Source of the DNA: Paenarthrobacter sp. DKR-5
Lineage (GTDB): Bacteria > Actinomycetota > Actinomycetes > Actinomycetales > Micrococcaceae
Assembly (NCBI RefSeq): GCF_018531425.1
Contig: NZ_JAHBOI010000006.1
Location: 190,456-254,455, forward strand
DNA length: 64,000 bases
Direction: 5' to 3'
Each line of letters opens with the position of its first letter. The stretch's first letter is position 1. Below, piece by piece: positions 37,785-46,768 of this stretch. A program made the position numbers and the translations under genes. The notes under the pieces were generated by a model. That model saw only the letters and a program-made list of their open reading frames with translations. It was not told where the DNA came from and made no database searches.

Positions 37785-38375
37785 GTGAACAAGAACCGGC
37801 TGGAGACCTTCAGCGACGGCGTGCTGGCCATTGTCATCACCATCATGGTGCTCGGACTGCGCACCCCGGATGAACCGACGTGGCACGGGCTCCTCGCCGT
37901 CCTGCCAACGTTCCTGAGTTATCTGCTCAGCTTCGTCTACGTCGGGATCTACTGGAACAACCACCACCACATGATCCACCTGGCCGACAGGGTCAATGGG
38001 GGCATCCTCTGGGCGAACCTGCACCTGCTCTTCTGGCTCTCCCTCTTCCCGTTCAGCACGCGCTGGATGGACGACTCCGGTTTCAGGCAGGTGCCCGTGC
38101 TGGTCTACGGGATCAACCTGCTCTGCGCCGCGGTCGCCTACTTCATCCTGGAGCGGCTGCTCATCCGCCAGCAGGGGCCGGACGGCGACCTGGCCCAGGC
38201 TCTCGGCCGGGACTGGAAGGGGAAGGCTTCGCCGCTGATCTACGTTGCAGGGCTGGCGCTGTGCTTCGTGCATCCGCTGCTGGGCGTCGCCGCCTACACT
38301 GTCGTCGCCCTGATCTGGCTGGTGCCGGACCGGCGTGTGGAGCACTTCCTCAGTCGTCCCCCAGCACCTCGCTGA
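37785..38375 (+). CDS. TMEM175-family potassium channel-like protein (DUF1211)
   Basis: This 196-residue membrane protein starts with NRLETFSDGVLAIVITIMVL, the F-S-D-containing first-helix signature of the TMEM175 family, whose bacterial members are tetrameric K+-leak channels. There are about six hydrophobic segments. Residues NNHHHMIH between helices 2 and 3 are also typical. Its last 26 bp overlap the convergent kinase-like gene. Confidence 0.88.
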   Translation: MNKNRLETFSDGVLAIVITIMVLGLRTPDEPTWHGLLAVLPTFLSYLLSFVYVGIYWNNHHHMIHLADRVNGGILWANLHLLFWLSLFPFSTRWMDDSGFRQVPVLVYGINLLCAAVAYFILERLLIRQQGPDGDLAQALGRDWKGKASPLIYVAGLALCFVHPLLGVAAYTVVALIWLVPDRRVEHFLSRPPAPR

Positions 38376-39237
38376 GCGCGTGCACGCCGATGGCGCGGAG
38401 CACCGGTTCATCGGCCGAATGCGCAGCCAGCGCCGAGGCCATGCACAGTGCCCACCCCCGCGCCCGCAGCCAGGTGTCCTCATCCACCGGCCCCGCCGCT
38501 TCCACGGTCTGCCTGAAGATCCGCCGGCCGGCCGCGTCGAAGGTCAGCCAGGCGGTGGCGAGGTCCGTGGCGGGATCACCGGCCGTCAGGTCGCCGAAAT
38601 CCAGCACCGCCGCGAGTTTGCCGTCCTGCAGCAGGATGTTGGCAGGGTGCAGGTCCCCGTGCAGCCAGAGGGCGGGGCCGTCCCAGACAGGGACGGCGCT
38701 CAGCTTCGTCCACAGCGCCTCCAGTTCACGTTCCCGCGGCACGTCCAGCCCGGCCTCGAGCCGGCCCCGGACCGCGGCGTCACGGGTGGCCAGCGGCACG
38801 CCGCGAACGGGGTTGGCCGGGGCTTCGGGGCCCGCCGGCCGGTGAATGTCGGTCACGAACCGGGCCAGCGAGCGCGCGCACTCCCGCTCCGCCGGGGACA
38901 CCCGCGCCGCGGGAACCCCGTCCAGCCATGCGGTGATGCTCCAGGGCCACGGGAAGCCCGGGCCGGGGCGTCCGTTGTGCACCGGGACCGGGAGAGGCAC
39001 GGCGGTGTGCGCCGCGTACAGGGGCAGGAAACGCTGCTCGTTCGCGACCAAGTGTGCCGCGACCTCCCTGCGCGGCAGCCGCGCCACGAATCCGGCGCCG
39101 ACGCGGTAGATCACGTTGTCCCAGCCGGCAGCGAACTCGGTGACCGGTTCACCGGCAAGCGCCGGGTACTGCTCGCTAATCAGGGCGGCCGCCAATTCGG
39201 CCGTAACAGGGATGTCAGCCGCGGGTTTAGCCGGCAT
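38350..39237 (-). CDS. Aminoglycoside phosphotransferase (APH) family kinase
   Basis: The 295-residue protein has the catalytic loop LHGDLHPANILLQDG and the metal-binding DFGDL, so the APH fold is clear. APH-family proteins phosphorylate antibiotics, sugars or other small molecules, and most chromosomal members in actinobacteria are not resistance genes. The start MPAKPA lies at 39237, where ATGA overlaps the stop of the VOC gene, so the two are translated together. Its 3' end overlaps the convergent TMEM175 gene. Confidence 0.85.
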   Translation of the reverse strand: MPAKPAADIPVTAELAAALISEQYPALAGEPVTEFAAGWDNVIYRVGAGFVARLPRREVAAHLVANEQRFLPLYAAHTAVPLPVPVHNGRPGPGFPWPWSITAWLDGVPAARVSPAERECARSLARFVTDIHRPAGPEAPANPVRGVPLATRDAAVRGRLEAGLDVPRERELEALWTKLSAVPVWDGPALWLHGDLHPANILLQDGKLAAVLDFGDLTAGDPATDLATAWLTFDAAGRRIFRQTVEAAGPVDEDTWLRARGWALCMASALAAHSADEPVLRAIGVHALSEVLGDD

Positions 39238-39590
39238 CAGCGGGCGAGGTCGGAGGCGACGACGACGAGGTGCCCGTCCGGGTCCCGGACGACAGCGGTG
39301 CGTTCGCCCCACTCCTGGTCCGCGGGAGCATCGACCAGTTCGCCGCCGGCGTCGGTCATCGCCGCCACGGCGCTGTCCACGTCCTCGACCAGGAAGCCAG
39401 GCGTCACCCCGGCCAGGCTGGGGTTGGACGGCCGTTCGTGCAGCAGGACTTCCGTGCCGCCCCCGGGAGGGGTGAGGTGGGCCAGCCGCGGGGCCCGTTC
39501 CTTCAGCAGCAGCCCCATCGCGTCGGTGTAGAAGGGCAGCGAACGTTCCAGCGACCTGACCGAAATAATGACCCTGCGCATACTCGCCAT
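39237..39590 (-). CDS. VOC (glyoxalase/bleomycin-resistance fold) protein
   Basis: This 117-residue single-domain VOC protein has the usual start RRVIISVRSLERSLPFYTDAMG and end WGERTAVVRDPDGHLVVV. Metal-ligand positions cannot be fixed from sequence alone. The ATG at 39590 has AAGGAC 7 nt upstream. It overlaps the APH gene by 3 bp and is divergent from the ROK regulator across 94 bp. Confidence 0.85.
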   Translation of the reverse strand: MASMRRVIISVRSLERSLPFYTDAMGLLLKERAPRLAHLTPPGGGTEVLLHERPSNPSLAGVTPGFLVEDVDSAVAAMTDAGGELVDAPADQEWGERTAVVRDPDGHLVVVASDLAR

Positions 39591-39684
39591 ATTGTGTCCT
39601 TCGTCATATAACGTTGTGCCCACGACTTTACTCCGGGTCGCCCTCGGGGGTCCTCGAGGATCGAGTGACGGAAGGGGTGGTCAT

Positions 39685-40923
39685 GTGGACGATCCGTCGT
39701 CCTCCGCGCCGCGCCGGGGGACCAATCTGCCCCGGATGGGGGACTTCAACCTGACGGTCATTCTCGACGCCGTGCGCAGGGCCCCGGAGGGCCTCAGCCG
39801 CGTCGAACTCGCCCAGCTGGTGGGCCTGTCCCCGCAGACGGTGTCCAACATTTCCCGGCGCCTGCTGGACCAGAAGCTCATCGTCGAGGCCGGCAAGGCG
39901 AGCAGCGGGCCCGGCAAGCCACGCACCATCCTCCGCCTGAATCCGTCCGGGCTCTACGCCCTCGGGGTCCATCTGGATCCGGCGCTGACCACGACGGTCC
40001 TGCTGAACATCGTCGGCGACGTCGTCGAGCACTCGGTGGTGCCGACGCCGCCCAGCCATGCTCCCGGCGAAGTGGTCGCGGCGATCGCCACCGAGGTCGA
40101 GCGCCTGGTCGATGCCTCCGGGGTGCCGCCGGAGAAGATCGCGGGCCTCGGCGTCGCCGCCCCCGGACCGATCGACGCCAAGGAAGGAACCGTGGTCGGG
40201 CCGCCGCTGCTGAAGGACTGGCACCGGGTGCCGCTGCGGGACAGCCTGGCGCAGGCCACAGGCCTGCCGGTGACGATGGACAAGGACGTCACGGCCGCCG
40301 CCGTCGCCGAACTCTGGACCGGTACGCCGGGCGCGGACAGCTTCATCTTCATCTACCTGGGCACCGGCATCGGCTGCAGCGTGGTGCTGAACAACGAGGT
40401 CGTGCGGGGCGTGTCCGGCAACGCCGGCGAAATCGGCCACATCATCGTCGACCCGGACGGCCCGCCGTGCACGTGCGGGCTGCGGGGCTGCGTCGCAGTG
40501 GCGTGCACAGCGCGGGACCTGGTTGCCCGCGCGGTCGAATCCGGGGTCCTCGAAGCGGCCGGGGAAGGCGGGGACCTGGCCCGGCTCGAAGAGTTGTGCC
40601 GGCTGGCGGAGGAGGGCAATGCGGACGCGGCGCGGATCGTCGACGGGTCCGCCGCCTGCGTGGCGAAGGCCGCTTCCGTCGTGGCAAGCGCGGTGGACGT
40701 GGACCGCATTGTGTTCGGCGGCCCGTTCTGGAACCCGGTGTCAGCGCGTTATCTGCGGCAGGTCCCGGACCACCTCAACCGTTTCAGCGTGGTCAAGGGC
40801 ATCCACGGCTACAGCGTGGCAGGCACGGGTGTGGGGAACGACGTCGGCGCGGTCGGGGCCGCGTGCCTTGTCCTCGACGACGCCCTGGGTGCGCGCGCGG
40901 AGCGGCTGCTCCTGGCGCGCTGA
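39685..40923 (+). CDS. ROK-family transcriptional regulator
   Basis: This 412-residue protein has an N-terminal winged helix (about 28-75, LSRVELAQLVGLSPQTVSNISRR) and a C-terminal ROK sugar-kinase-like domain. The ROK signature GLGVAAPGPIDAKEG and the zinc motif CTCGLRGC are present. After the zinc motif the usual acidic residue of sugar kinases is replaced (GCVAV), which fits a regulator without kinase activity. The GTG at 39685 follows GAAGGGG. Such proteins usually sense a sugar, but no sugar operon is next to it. Confidence 0.9.
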   Translation: MDDPSSSAPRRGTNLPRMGDFNLTVILDAVRRAPEGLSRVELAQLVGLSPQTVSNISRRLLDQKLIVEAGKASSGPGKPRTILRLNPSGLYALGVHLDPALTTTVLLNIVGDVVEHSVVPTPPSHAPGEVVAAIATEVERLVDASGVPPEKIAGLGVAAPGPIDAKEGTVVGPPLLKDWHRVPLRDSLAQATGLPVTMDKDVTAAAVAELWTGTPGADSFIFIYLGTGIGCSVVLNNEVVRGVSGNAGEIGHIIVDPDGPPCTCGLRGCVAVACTARDLVARAVESGVLEAAGEGGDLARLEELCRLAEEGNADAARIVDGSAACVAKAASVVASAVDVDRIVFGGPFWNPVSARYLRQVPDHLNRFSVVKGIHGYSVAGTGVGNDVGAVGAACLVLDDALGARAERLLLAR

Positions 40924-40933
40924 GGCCGGTGCG

Positions 40934-41923
40934 TCAGTCGACGCCTTCGACGACCTGGCCGAAGGGAATTTTGTCGTCGAGGTGCGCCTGGACACCGCCG
41001 GGGATGAGCGCGATGTGGATGCCGTGAAGCTTTTCCGCGGCGGATTGCATCATCACCGGCCGGACCGTGTCGACGAATGCCTGGTCTTTGCCGGCCAGGT
41101 ACTGCTGGTAGCTGCTGGGAAGCTCAATCATCGCCCCAGAATAACCCGCTCCGGCCGAGTCGGTAAGGTCCGTGCCATTTGTCGGTCCGCCCAGATGCTC
41201 CTTGAACCACGCGTCGATCCGGCGCCAGGCATCGGCGGCGGACGCCGGCTCGGGCCCGACGCCCATGACCCGGGACATCAGCGGCCGCAGCAGCCGCGGG
41301 CCGGTGCTTTCCGGATTGAGGAAGCTGTGGCCCGCTTCCGGGTAGAGCTTGACGTCGTGCGGAATCCGGTGGGCCGCCAGCGCACTCTCCAGCTTGGTGG
41401 CCGCCCCGGAGAGAGCACGGTCCTTGCCGCCGTAGCTGGCCACGACGGGGCACGCTCCGTCCAGCGCCCGGTCGAGGTCCTTGGGCAGGCCGCCGTAGTT
41501 CACCGACGCCGCGTCGAACCCGCGGGAGGCGGCAAGCAAGGCGAACCCGCCGCCCATGCAGAACCCGATGACACCGACCGAGCCGGTGCAGTCCGCGCGC
41601 CGCAGCAGCTGGCGCCGGCTGGCCTCGATGTCCGCAAAAGCTCGTCCCTCACCGGCCGAGAGGGCACGGAAGGTGGCAACCAGGCAGCGGCGAACCCCGC
41701 CGGCGCTGAACAGATCCGGCATCAGGACAACGTAGCCCGCGGAGGCCATGCGCTCGACCTGCCGCCGCATGACATCGTCAATGCCGAAAGCTTCGTGGAC
41801 CATCACCACCCCCGGCCACGGCCCCTCGCCTTCGGGAACCGCGAGCACCCCGTACAGCCCGGAGGAGCGTCCGGGAACCTCCTCGGTGATGAGCACATCG
41901 TTGACAGACTCCACTGCGGCCAT
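40934..41923 (-). CDS. Dienelactone hydrolase family protein with a C-terminal extension
   Basis: This alpha/beta hydrolase has the nucleophile Cys in GFCMGGGFALLA, Asp in ASYGGKDRAL and His in PEAGHSFLNP, the dienelactone hydrolase triad. Family members are about 230-260 residues; this one is 329. The last 65 residues, from MIELPSSYQQYLAGKDQ on, lie past the hydrolase fold and look like a separate small domain or a fused small protein. The substrate is unknown. It is convergent with the ROK gene. Confidence 0.85.
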   Translation of the reverse strand: MAAVESVNDVLITEEVPGRSSGLYGVLAVPEGEGPWPGVVMVHEAFGIDDVMRRQVERMASAGYVVLMPDLFSAGGVRRCLVATFRALSAGEGRAFADIEASRRQLLRRADCTGSVGVIGFCMGGGFALLAASRGFDAASVNYGGLPKDLDRALDGACPVVASYGGKDRALSGAATKLESALAAHRIPHDVKLYPEAGHSFLNPESTGPRLLRPLMSRVMGVGPEPASAADAWRRIDAWFKEHLGGPTNGTDLTDSAGAGYSGAMIELPSSYQQYLAGKDQAFVDTVRPVMMQSAAEKLHGIHIALIPGGVQAHLDDKIPFGQVVEGVD

Positions 41924-42082
41924 GGCGTTCTTCCCTTCGGGTGTGCGCGGCTTCGGTGGAAGCGCCGTCGCTGCCTGCCGCCATTCTTGCAGCCGGCTCT
42001 GTAAAAGAGCGTCTCATTTGCGTCATGGGTTGCGGACCAGCGCAGCCCATCCGTAGAGTTCAGGACAAGTTACCGACGTAAC

Positions 42083-42137
42083 GTGTCAGCGATCCTCTGC
42101 TTCAGAGGGTGTGGGTGCCCCCATGTGGGCCTGACAT
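42083..42137 (+). promoter_or_regulatory. Candidate structured leader upstream of metF-metE
   Basis: TGTCAG (42084-42089) pairs with CTGACA (42131-42136) and encloses two hairpins: CCTCTG-CTT-CAGAGG and a G/C-rich element that can pair in two ways (TGGG with CCCA, or GCCC with GGGC). This gives a compact three-way junction about 155 bp before metF. It does not match the SAM, cobalamin or THF riboswitches that I know. Confidence 0.4.
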
Positions 42138-42291
42138 TTGCACACAGGGACCCTTCAGGAACGCGGCCGCGTCCGTGGAGGTATTTCCGCTGTGTCTCCC
42201 CAACTAAAAGCAACGCCCGCCGGGGCCTCCGCACTGAGCCATCTGTGCGTGGGAGCTGCGGCGGCGATGACTCACAGCCAAGGTAGAGCAA

Positions 42292-43254
42292 ATGTCACCA
42301 CCAAGCCTTATTCCCTCCTACCCGGAACCGTCCGTCAGCGCCCCGGTGGCGCTGAGCTATGAGCTCTTTCCGCCCCGCAATGAGGTGGCTGAACAGACGC
42401 TCTGGCGGACCATCCACGAACTCGAAAGCACGCAGCCGGACTACGTCTCGGTCACCTACGGTGCCAGCGGCTCCAACCGCGACACCGCCCTGACCCTGCT
42501 CAACCGCCTGCTCACCGAAACCAGCCTCCGGCCGCTGGCGCACCTGACCTGCGTCGGCAACACCGCCGAGGAACTGGCGGGGATCATCTCCGAACTGCTC
42601 GACCACGGTGTCCGCGGGATCCTGGCGCTGCGCGGGGACGCCCCCCGGGACGGCGGTGCGGGCGCAGGCCCCGGCACCCTGCGGTATGCACAGGATCTGG
42701 TGGAGCTCATCAGGCGGGTGGAGCAGCGCCGCTCGGCGCTGCTCGCCGCAGGACGGGTGGCCATCGGCGTGGCCGCCTACCCGTCGAAGCATCCCGAGTC
42801 GCCCAGCGAGGAACACGACGTCGAGGTGCTCCTGGCCAAGCAGCGCTCCGGTGCGGACTTTGCCATCACGCAGGTGTTCTTCGACCCTTCCCGCTACGCG
42901 GACCTGGTGCTGCGGGCCAGGCGTTCGGGCGTCACCATCCCGATCATCCCCGGGGTCATGCCGCTGACCAGCCCCCGCCGGCTGACCCGGCTGGCGGAAC
43001 TCAGCGGTGTCCAGCCCGACGTCAAACTGCTGGACCGGCTGAACCGGGCCGCGGACGACGTCGAACGGCGCCGCATCGGCGTGCAGGCCACTGTTGACCT
43101 CGCCAACGGTGCCCTCGACGCCGGGGCACCCGGCATCCACCTCTACACCTTCAACGAACACGGGTGCGCCCTGGACGTCCTGGAGAAGCTGCAGCTGGTC
43201 CGCCCGCAGCGCAGCCGCCAGACGCCCGAAGCGCCGCGCACCCTCGTCAGCTAA
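42292..43254 (+). CDS. metF: Methylenetetrahydrofolate reductase
   Basis: It reduces 5,10-methylene-THF to 5-methyl-THF, the methyl donor for methionine. The 320-residue TIM-barrel protein has ALSYELFPPRNEVAE at the N terminus, the FAD-site segment LRGDAPR, and ADFAITQVFFDPSRY. The ATG has AAGG 9 nt upstream. metE follows after 29 bp, so the operon supplies both the methyl group and the transferase. Confidence 0.95.
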   Translation: MSPPSLIPSYPEPSVSAPVALSYELFPPRNEVAEQTLWRTIHELESTQPDYVSVTYGASGSNRDTALTLLNRLLTETSLRPLAHLTCVGNTAEELAGIISELLDHGVRGILALRGDAPRDGGAGAGPGTLRYAQDLVELIRRVEQRRSALLAAGRVAIGVAAYPSKHPESPSEEHDVEVLLAKQRSGADFAITQVFFDPSRYADLVLRARRSGVTIPIIPGVMPLTSPRRLTRLAELSGVQPDVKLLDRLNRAADDVERRRIGVQATVDLANGALDAGAPGIHLYTFNEHGCALDVLEKLQLVRPQRSRQTPEAPRTLVS

Positions 43255-43283
43255 TTTTCCGTACCTAGATTCAAGGACACATC

Positions 43284-45611
43284 ATGACTGCACAGACCCC
43301 CTTCCCCTCTGCCTCCCTGCTCGGCTACCCGCGCATCGGCCGCCGCCGCGAGCTGAAGAAGGCCGTCGAAGCCTTCTGGGCCGGCCGGACCGACGCGGCC
43401 GCGCTTGAAGCCACCGCCCGCGAGATCCGCCTCGGCACCGCCCGGCGGCTGCAGGATCTCGGGCTGACCGAACCCGCGGCCGTGCCCGGCACCTTCTCCT
43501 ACTACGACCAGGTGCTGGACGTCGCGGCCCATGTCGGTGCGGTGCCGGCGCGCTTTGGCAACCTGCTCGACGGCGAGGGCCGGCTGGGACTGGACGGCTA
43601 CTTCACCCTCGCCCGCGGCAGCAAGGACCAGCAGCCGCTGGAGATGACCAAGTGGTTCGACACCAACTACCACTACCTCGTGCCCGAGATCGGCCCCGAA
43701 ACCGACTTCTCCCTGACTTCGGAGCGGATCGTCGAGGAATTCAGCGAAGCCCGCTCCGCAGGCATTGAAACCCGCCCCTACCTGGTCGGCCCGGTCACCT
43801 TCCTGCTGCTGAGCAAGCCCTCCGACGAGGCGCCGGCCGGCTTCGAACCGCTCTCCCGCCTTGAGGACCTGCTGCCGGTCTACGTCGAGCTGCTCGGCAA
43901 GCTGGCCGAGGCGGGCGCCGGCTGGGTCCAGCTGGACGAACCGGCCCTCGTGGTGGAGCAGGACCTTGACGCCGCGGCACTGCAGGCCGCCGTCGAGCGC
44001 TCCTACCAGGTGCTGGCCGCCGCCGGCTCCCGGCCCCGGATCCTGGTGTCCACCCCGTACGGCGCGCTCGGTGACCTGCTGCCGACTCTCGCAGCCTCCA
44101 GCATCGACGCGCTGCATCTGGACTTGTTCAAGGGCGCCGTTCCTTCCGCCGACCAGCTCGCCGCGCTGGAGGGTAAGACCCTCGTCGCCGGCGTGGTGGA
44201 CGGGCACAACATCTGGCGCAACGACCTGCAGGCCTCGGCGAACAAGCTGGCGGAGCTGCGCCGGAGCGTGCCGTCCCTGGCCGTGTCCACCTCGACGTCG
44301 ACGCAGCACGTGCCGCACGACGTCGACGAGGAGACCAAGCTCTCCGAGCAGCTGCGCAGCTGGCTCGCCTTCGCGGACCAGAAGGCCGTCGAGGTCGCGA
44401 CCCTGGCCAAGGCCTTGCAGGACCCGGCCGCCGTGCAGGCCGAGCTGGACAAGGCCAGCGCCGTCATCGCCTCCCGTGCCTCCGCCGCGGGCGTCCGCCG
44501 GGCCGAGGTCCGCGAGCGCACCGCCGCGCTGACCGCCGCGGACTTTGCCCGCGAGGACTTCGCCGTGCGCCAGGCCGCGCAGGACGCAGCCCTGGCCCTG
44601 CCGCCGCTGCCGACGACGACGATCGGGTCCTTCCCGCAGACCAGCGACGTCCGCCTGGCCCGGGCCCGCGCCAACCGCGGCGAGCTCACTGCCGCGCAGT
44701 ACGAGCAGCTGATGAAGGACGAGATCAAGCGGGTCGTTGACCTGCAGGAAGAGCTCGGTTTCGATGTGCTGGTGCACGGAGAGCCCGAGCGCAACGACAT
44801 GGTGCAGTACTTCGCTGAGAACCTCGACGGTTTCGACGTGACCGAGCACGGCTGGGTCCAGTCCTACGGCTCGCGCTGCACCCGCCCGTCGATCCTCTGG
44901 GGGGACGTAACCCGTCCGGCGCCGATCACCGTGGCCTGGGCGGAGTATGCCCAGTCGCTGACCAGCAAGCCGCTCAAGGGCATGCTCACCGGGCCGGTGA
45001 CGATTCTCGCGTGGAGCTTCGTGCGCGATGACCAGCCGCTGGGGGAGACCGCGAACCAGGTGGCGCTGGCCCTGCGCGACGAGATCGCCGACCTCGAAGC
45101 CGCGGGCATCAAGGTCATCCAGGTCGACGAGCCGGCGCTGCGCGAGCTGCTGCCGCTGCGCAAGGCGGACCAGCCGGCGTACCTGGACTGGTCGGTGAAC
45201 TCCTTCCGCCTGGCGACGGCGGGAGCGGCGTCAGGTACTCAGATCCACACCCACCTGTGCTACTCCGAGTTCGGCGCCATCATCGACGCAATCGACGGCC
45301 TGGACGCGGACGTGACCAGCATCGAGGCCGCCCGGTCCCGCATGGAGGTCGTCAACGACCTTGAAAGCCACGGCTTCGGCCGCGGCGTCGGTCCGGGCGT
45401 GTACGACATCCACTCGCCGCGCGTGCCCGCCCAGCGTGAGGTCCGCGAACTGCTCGAGACCGCCGTCGCGCACGTTCCGGCACGCCAGCTGTGGGTCAAC
45501 CCGGACTGCGGGCTGAAGACCCGCGGCTACGAGGAGACCGTCGAGTCGCTGCGCAACCTCGTCGAGGCGACCAAGGAGGTCCGCGCCGCGCTCGTCGCGG
45601 ACGCCCGCTAG
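43284..45611 (+). CDS. metE: Cobalamin-independent methionine synthase
   Basis: It transfers the methyl group of 5-methyl-THF-polyglutamate to homocysteine without vitamin B12. The 775-residue protein has two related barrels. The zinc ligands lie in HTHLCYSEFG (about residue 655) and NPDCGLKTRG (about 739). The N terminus is typical (LLGYPRIGRRRELKKAVEAFW). In many actinobacteria metE is under a cobalamin riboswitch; no such element is visible upstream of this operon. Confidence 0.96.
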   Translation: MTAQTPFPSASLLGYPRIGRRRELKKAVEAFWAGRTDAAALEATAREIRLGTARRLQDLGLTEPAAVPGTFSYYDQVLDVAAHVGAVPARFGNLLDGEGRLGLDGYFTLARGSKDQQPLEMTKWFDTNYHYLVPEIGPETDFSLTSERIVEEFSEARSAGIETRPYLVGPVTFLLLSKPSDEAPAGFEPLSRLEDLLPVYVELLGKLAEAGAGWVQLDEPALVVEQDLDAAALQAAVERSYQVLAAAGSRPRILVSTPYGALGDLLPTLAASSIDALHLDLFKGAVPSADQLAALEGKTLVAGVVDGHNIWRNDLQASANKLAELRRSVPSLAVSTSTSTQHVPHDVDEETKLSEQLRSWLAFADQKAVEVATLAKALQDPAAVQAELDKASAVIASRASAAGVRRAEVRERTAALTAADFAREDFAVRQAAQDAALALPPLPTTTIGSFPQTSDVRLARARANRGELTAAQYEQLMKDEIKRVVDLQEELGFDVLVHGEPERNDMVQYFAENLDGFDVTEHGWVQSYGSRCTRPSILWGDVTRPAPITVAWAEYAQSLTSKPLKGMLTGPVTILAWSFVRDDQPLGETANQVALALRDEIADLEAAGIKVIQVDEPALRELLPLRKADQPAYLDWSVNSFRLATAGAASGTQIHTHLCYSEFGAIIDAIDGLDADVTSIEAARSRMEVVNDLESHGFGRGVGPGVYDIHSPRVPAQREVRELLETAVAHVPARQLWVNPDCGLKTRGYEETVESLRNLVEATKEVRAALVADAR

Positions 45612-45640
45612 CCCCCGGCGCAGAGCCCCGACCCCCGGCG

Positions 45641-45697
45641 CGAACGGCCAGTTGCGGCGACCTTCTCCGACGAGAGGTCGCCGCAGCTGGCCGTTCG
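45641..45697. repeat. Palindromic intergenic element between metE and the LysR gene
   Basis: Two 23-bp arms starting CGAACGGCCAG and ending CTGGCCGTTCG pair with one mismatch around an 11-nt loop, between convergent genes. It lacks a clear U-tract. It looks like a REP-type palindrome that may also act as a bidirectional terminator. Confidence 0.75.
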
Positions 45698-45723
45698 GCG
45701 TTGCGGCGGGAGCGGGGTGCGCC

Positions 45724-46632
45724 TCAGCCCATGACGCGGGCGAGCTCGTCCGCGAGCAGGTCGATGAACAAGCCCACCTGTGCTGTGCGCTTGTCGGTGA
45801 GCTGCAGGGCGAAAATGTTGCGGGCCAGCCGCACCTCCGGCACATCGAGCACCACAATGTTGGCCGGCCGCTGCAGCAGCACCAGTTCCGGCACCAGGGC
45901 CGCGCCGACACCGGCCGCCACCAGCTCGAGGCTGGCGTTGAAGTCGTCGCTGTACGCCGTCACCCGCGGCTGCAGGTCCGCGCCGGTGAACAGCCTGTCG
46001 ATGACGAACGCGTCCGGTGTGCCGGGGTGGTGCATGATCCACGGCATGTCGGAGAGCTGTGCGGCGCCGATCTTCGAGCCCGCCGTGATGCCCCAGGAAT
46101 CGGGGAGCACCACACGGAAGTGGTCGTCACCGATCCACTGCCTGCTGATCGAGTGCGGCCAGGCGACGCCGCCCTGGCCCACCTGGAAGATGACGGCGAC
46201 ATCCAGTTCCCCGCCGTCGCGCAGCCCCTGCACGGTCTGCTGCGGTTCGGCCACCCAGACCCGCAGGTCCAGCCCGAGGTCCTTCCATCCCGCGCTGGAG
46301 AGCACCCGGGGGAGCACATGCGTGGCGAGGCTCGGAAAGATGCCCAGCCGCAGTTCCTGTGCCGACGAGCGGTGCGTGCGCGCGGTCGCCGCCAGCAGCG
46401 CGTCGATGTCGGTGAGCACCTTCACGGCGTGCCTGCTCAGCACCATCGCAGCCTCGGTCGGCCGCACGCTCCGGGCGGACCGTTCAAACAGCACCGAACC
46501 GGTGTCCCGCTCCAGGGCCGACATCTGCTGCGAAACCGCCGAGGCCGTATACCCCAGCCGCTCGGCCGCCGCCGCGAAGGAGCCCAGGCGCACCACTTCC
46601 AGGAAGGTCTTCAGCTGCACCGGGTTGATCAC
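45724..46632 (-). CDS. LysR-family transcriptional regulator (ArgP-like)
   Basis: This 302-residue protein has the N-terminal HTH (LKTFLEVVRLGSFAAAAERL then ASAVSQQMSALE) and a periplasmic-binding-like effector domain. The short N terminus before the HTH and the pattern resemble ArgP/LysG-type regulators. No lysE-type exporter is adjacent. It is divergent from the flavoprotein operon, so it may control that operon. GTG start. It shares about 136 bp of intergenic DNA with the operon. Confidence 0.9.
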   Translation of the reverse strand: MINPVQLKTFLEVVRLGSFAAAAERLGYTASAVSQQMSALERDTGSVLFERSARSVRPTEAAMVLSRHAVKVLTDIDALLAATARTHRSSAQELRLGIFPSLATHVLPRVLSSAGWKDLGLDLRVWVAEPQQTVQGLRDGGELDVAVIFQVGQGGVAWPHSISRQWIGDDHFRVVLPDSWGITAGSKIGAAQLSDMPWIMHHPGTPDAFVIDRLFTGADLQPRVTAYSDDFNASLELVAAGVGAALVPELVLLQRPANIVVLDVPEVRLARNIFALQLTDKRTAQVGLFIDLLADELARVMG

Positions 46633-46768
46633 ACGCTAAGACTAACCGCCGGACCCATCCGGCCCGTCCGCAGGTCCGAACCCTTTGTGACGAGTCCTTG
46701 CCGTGTCCCCGCACCCGTTGCGGCCGGGCACCGGCAGACTGGTCTTCATCGGCGAAGAGGAGCGCAGA

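Noticed and set aside
35037..38483. A 1148-codon minus-strand open frame opposite rsfS, tRNA-Ala, gluQ and the TMEM175 gene
   Set aside because: It runs across a tRNA and several real genes and has no recognisable domain; it is an artefact of GC bias.
42138..42362. A plus-strand frame of 74 codons overlapping the metF leader and start
   Set aside because: It overlaps metF out of frame, has no family resemblance, and its region is explained by the leader.
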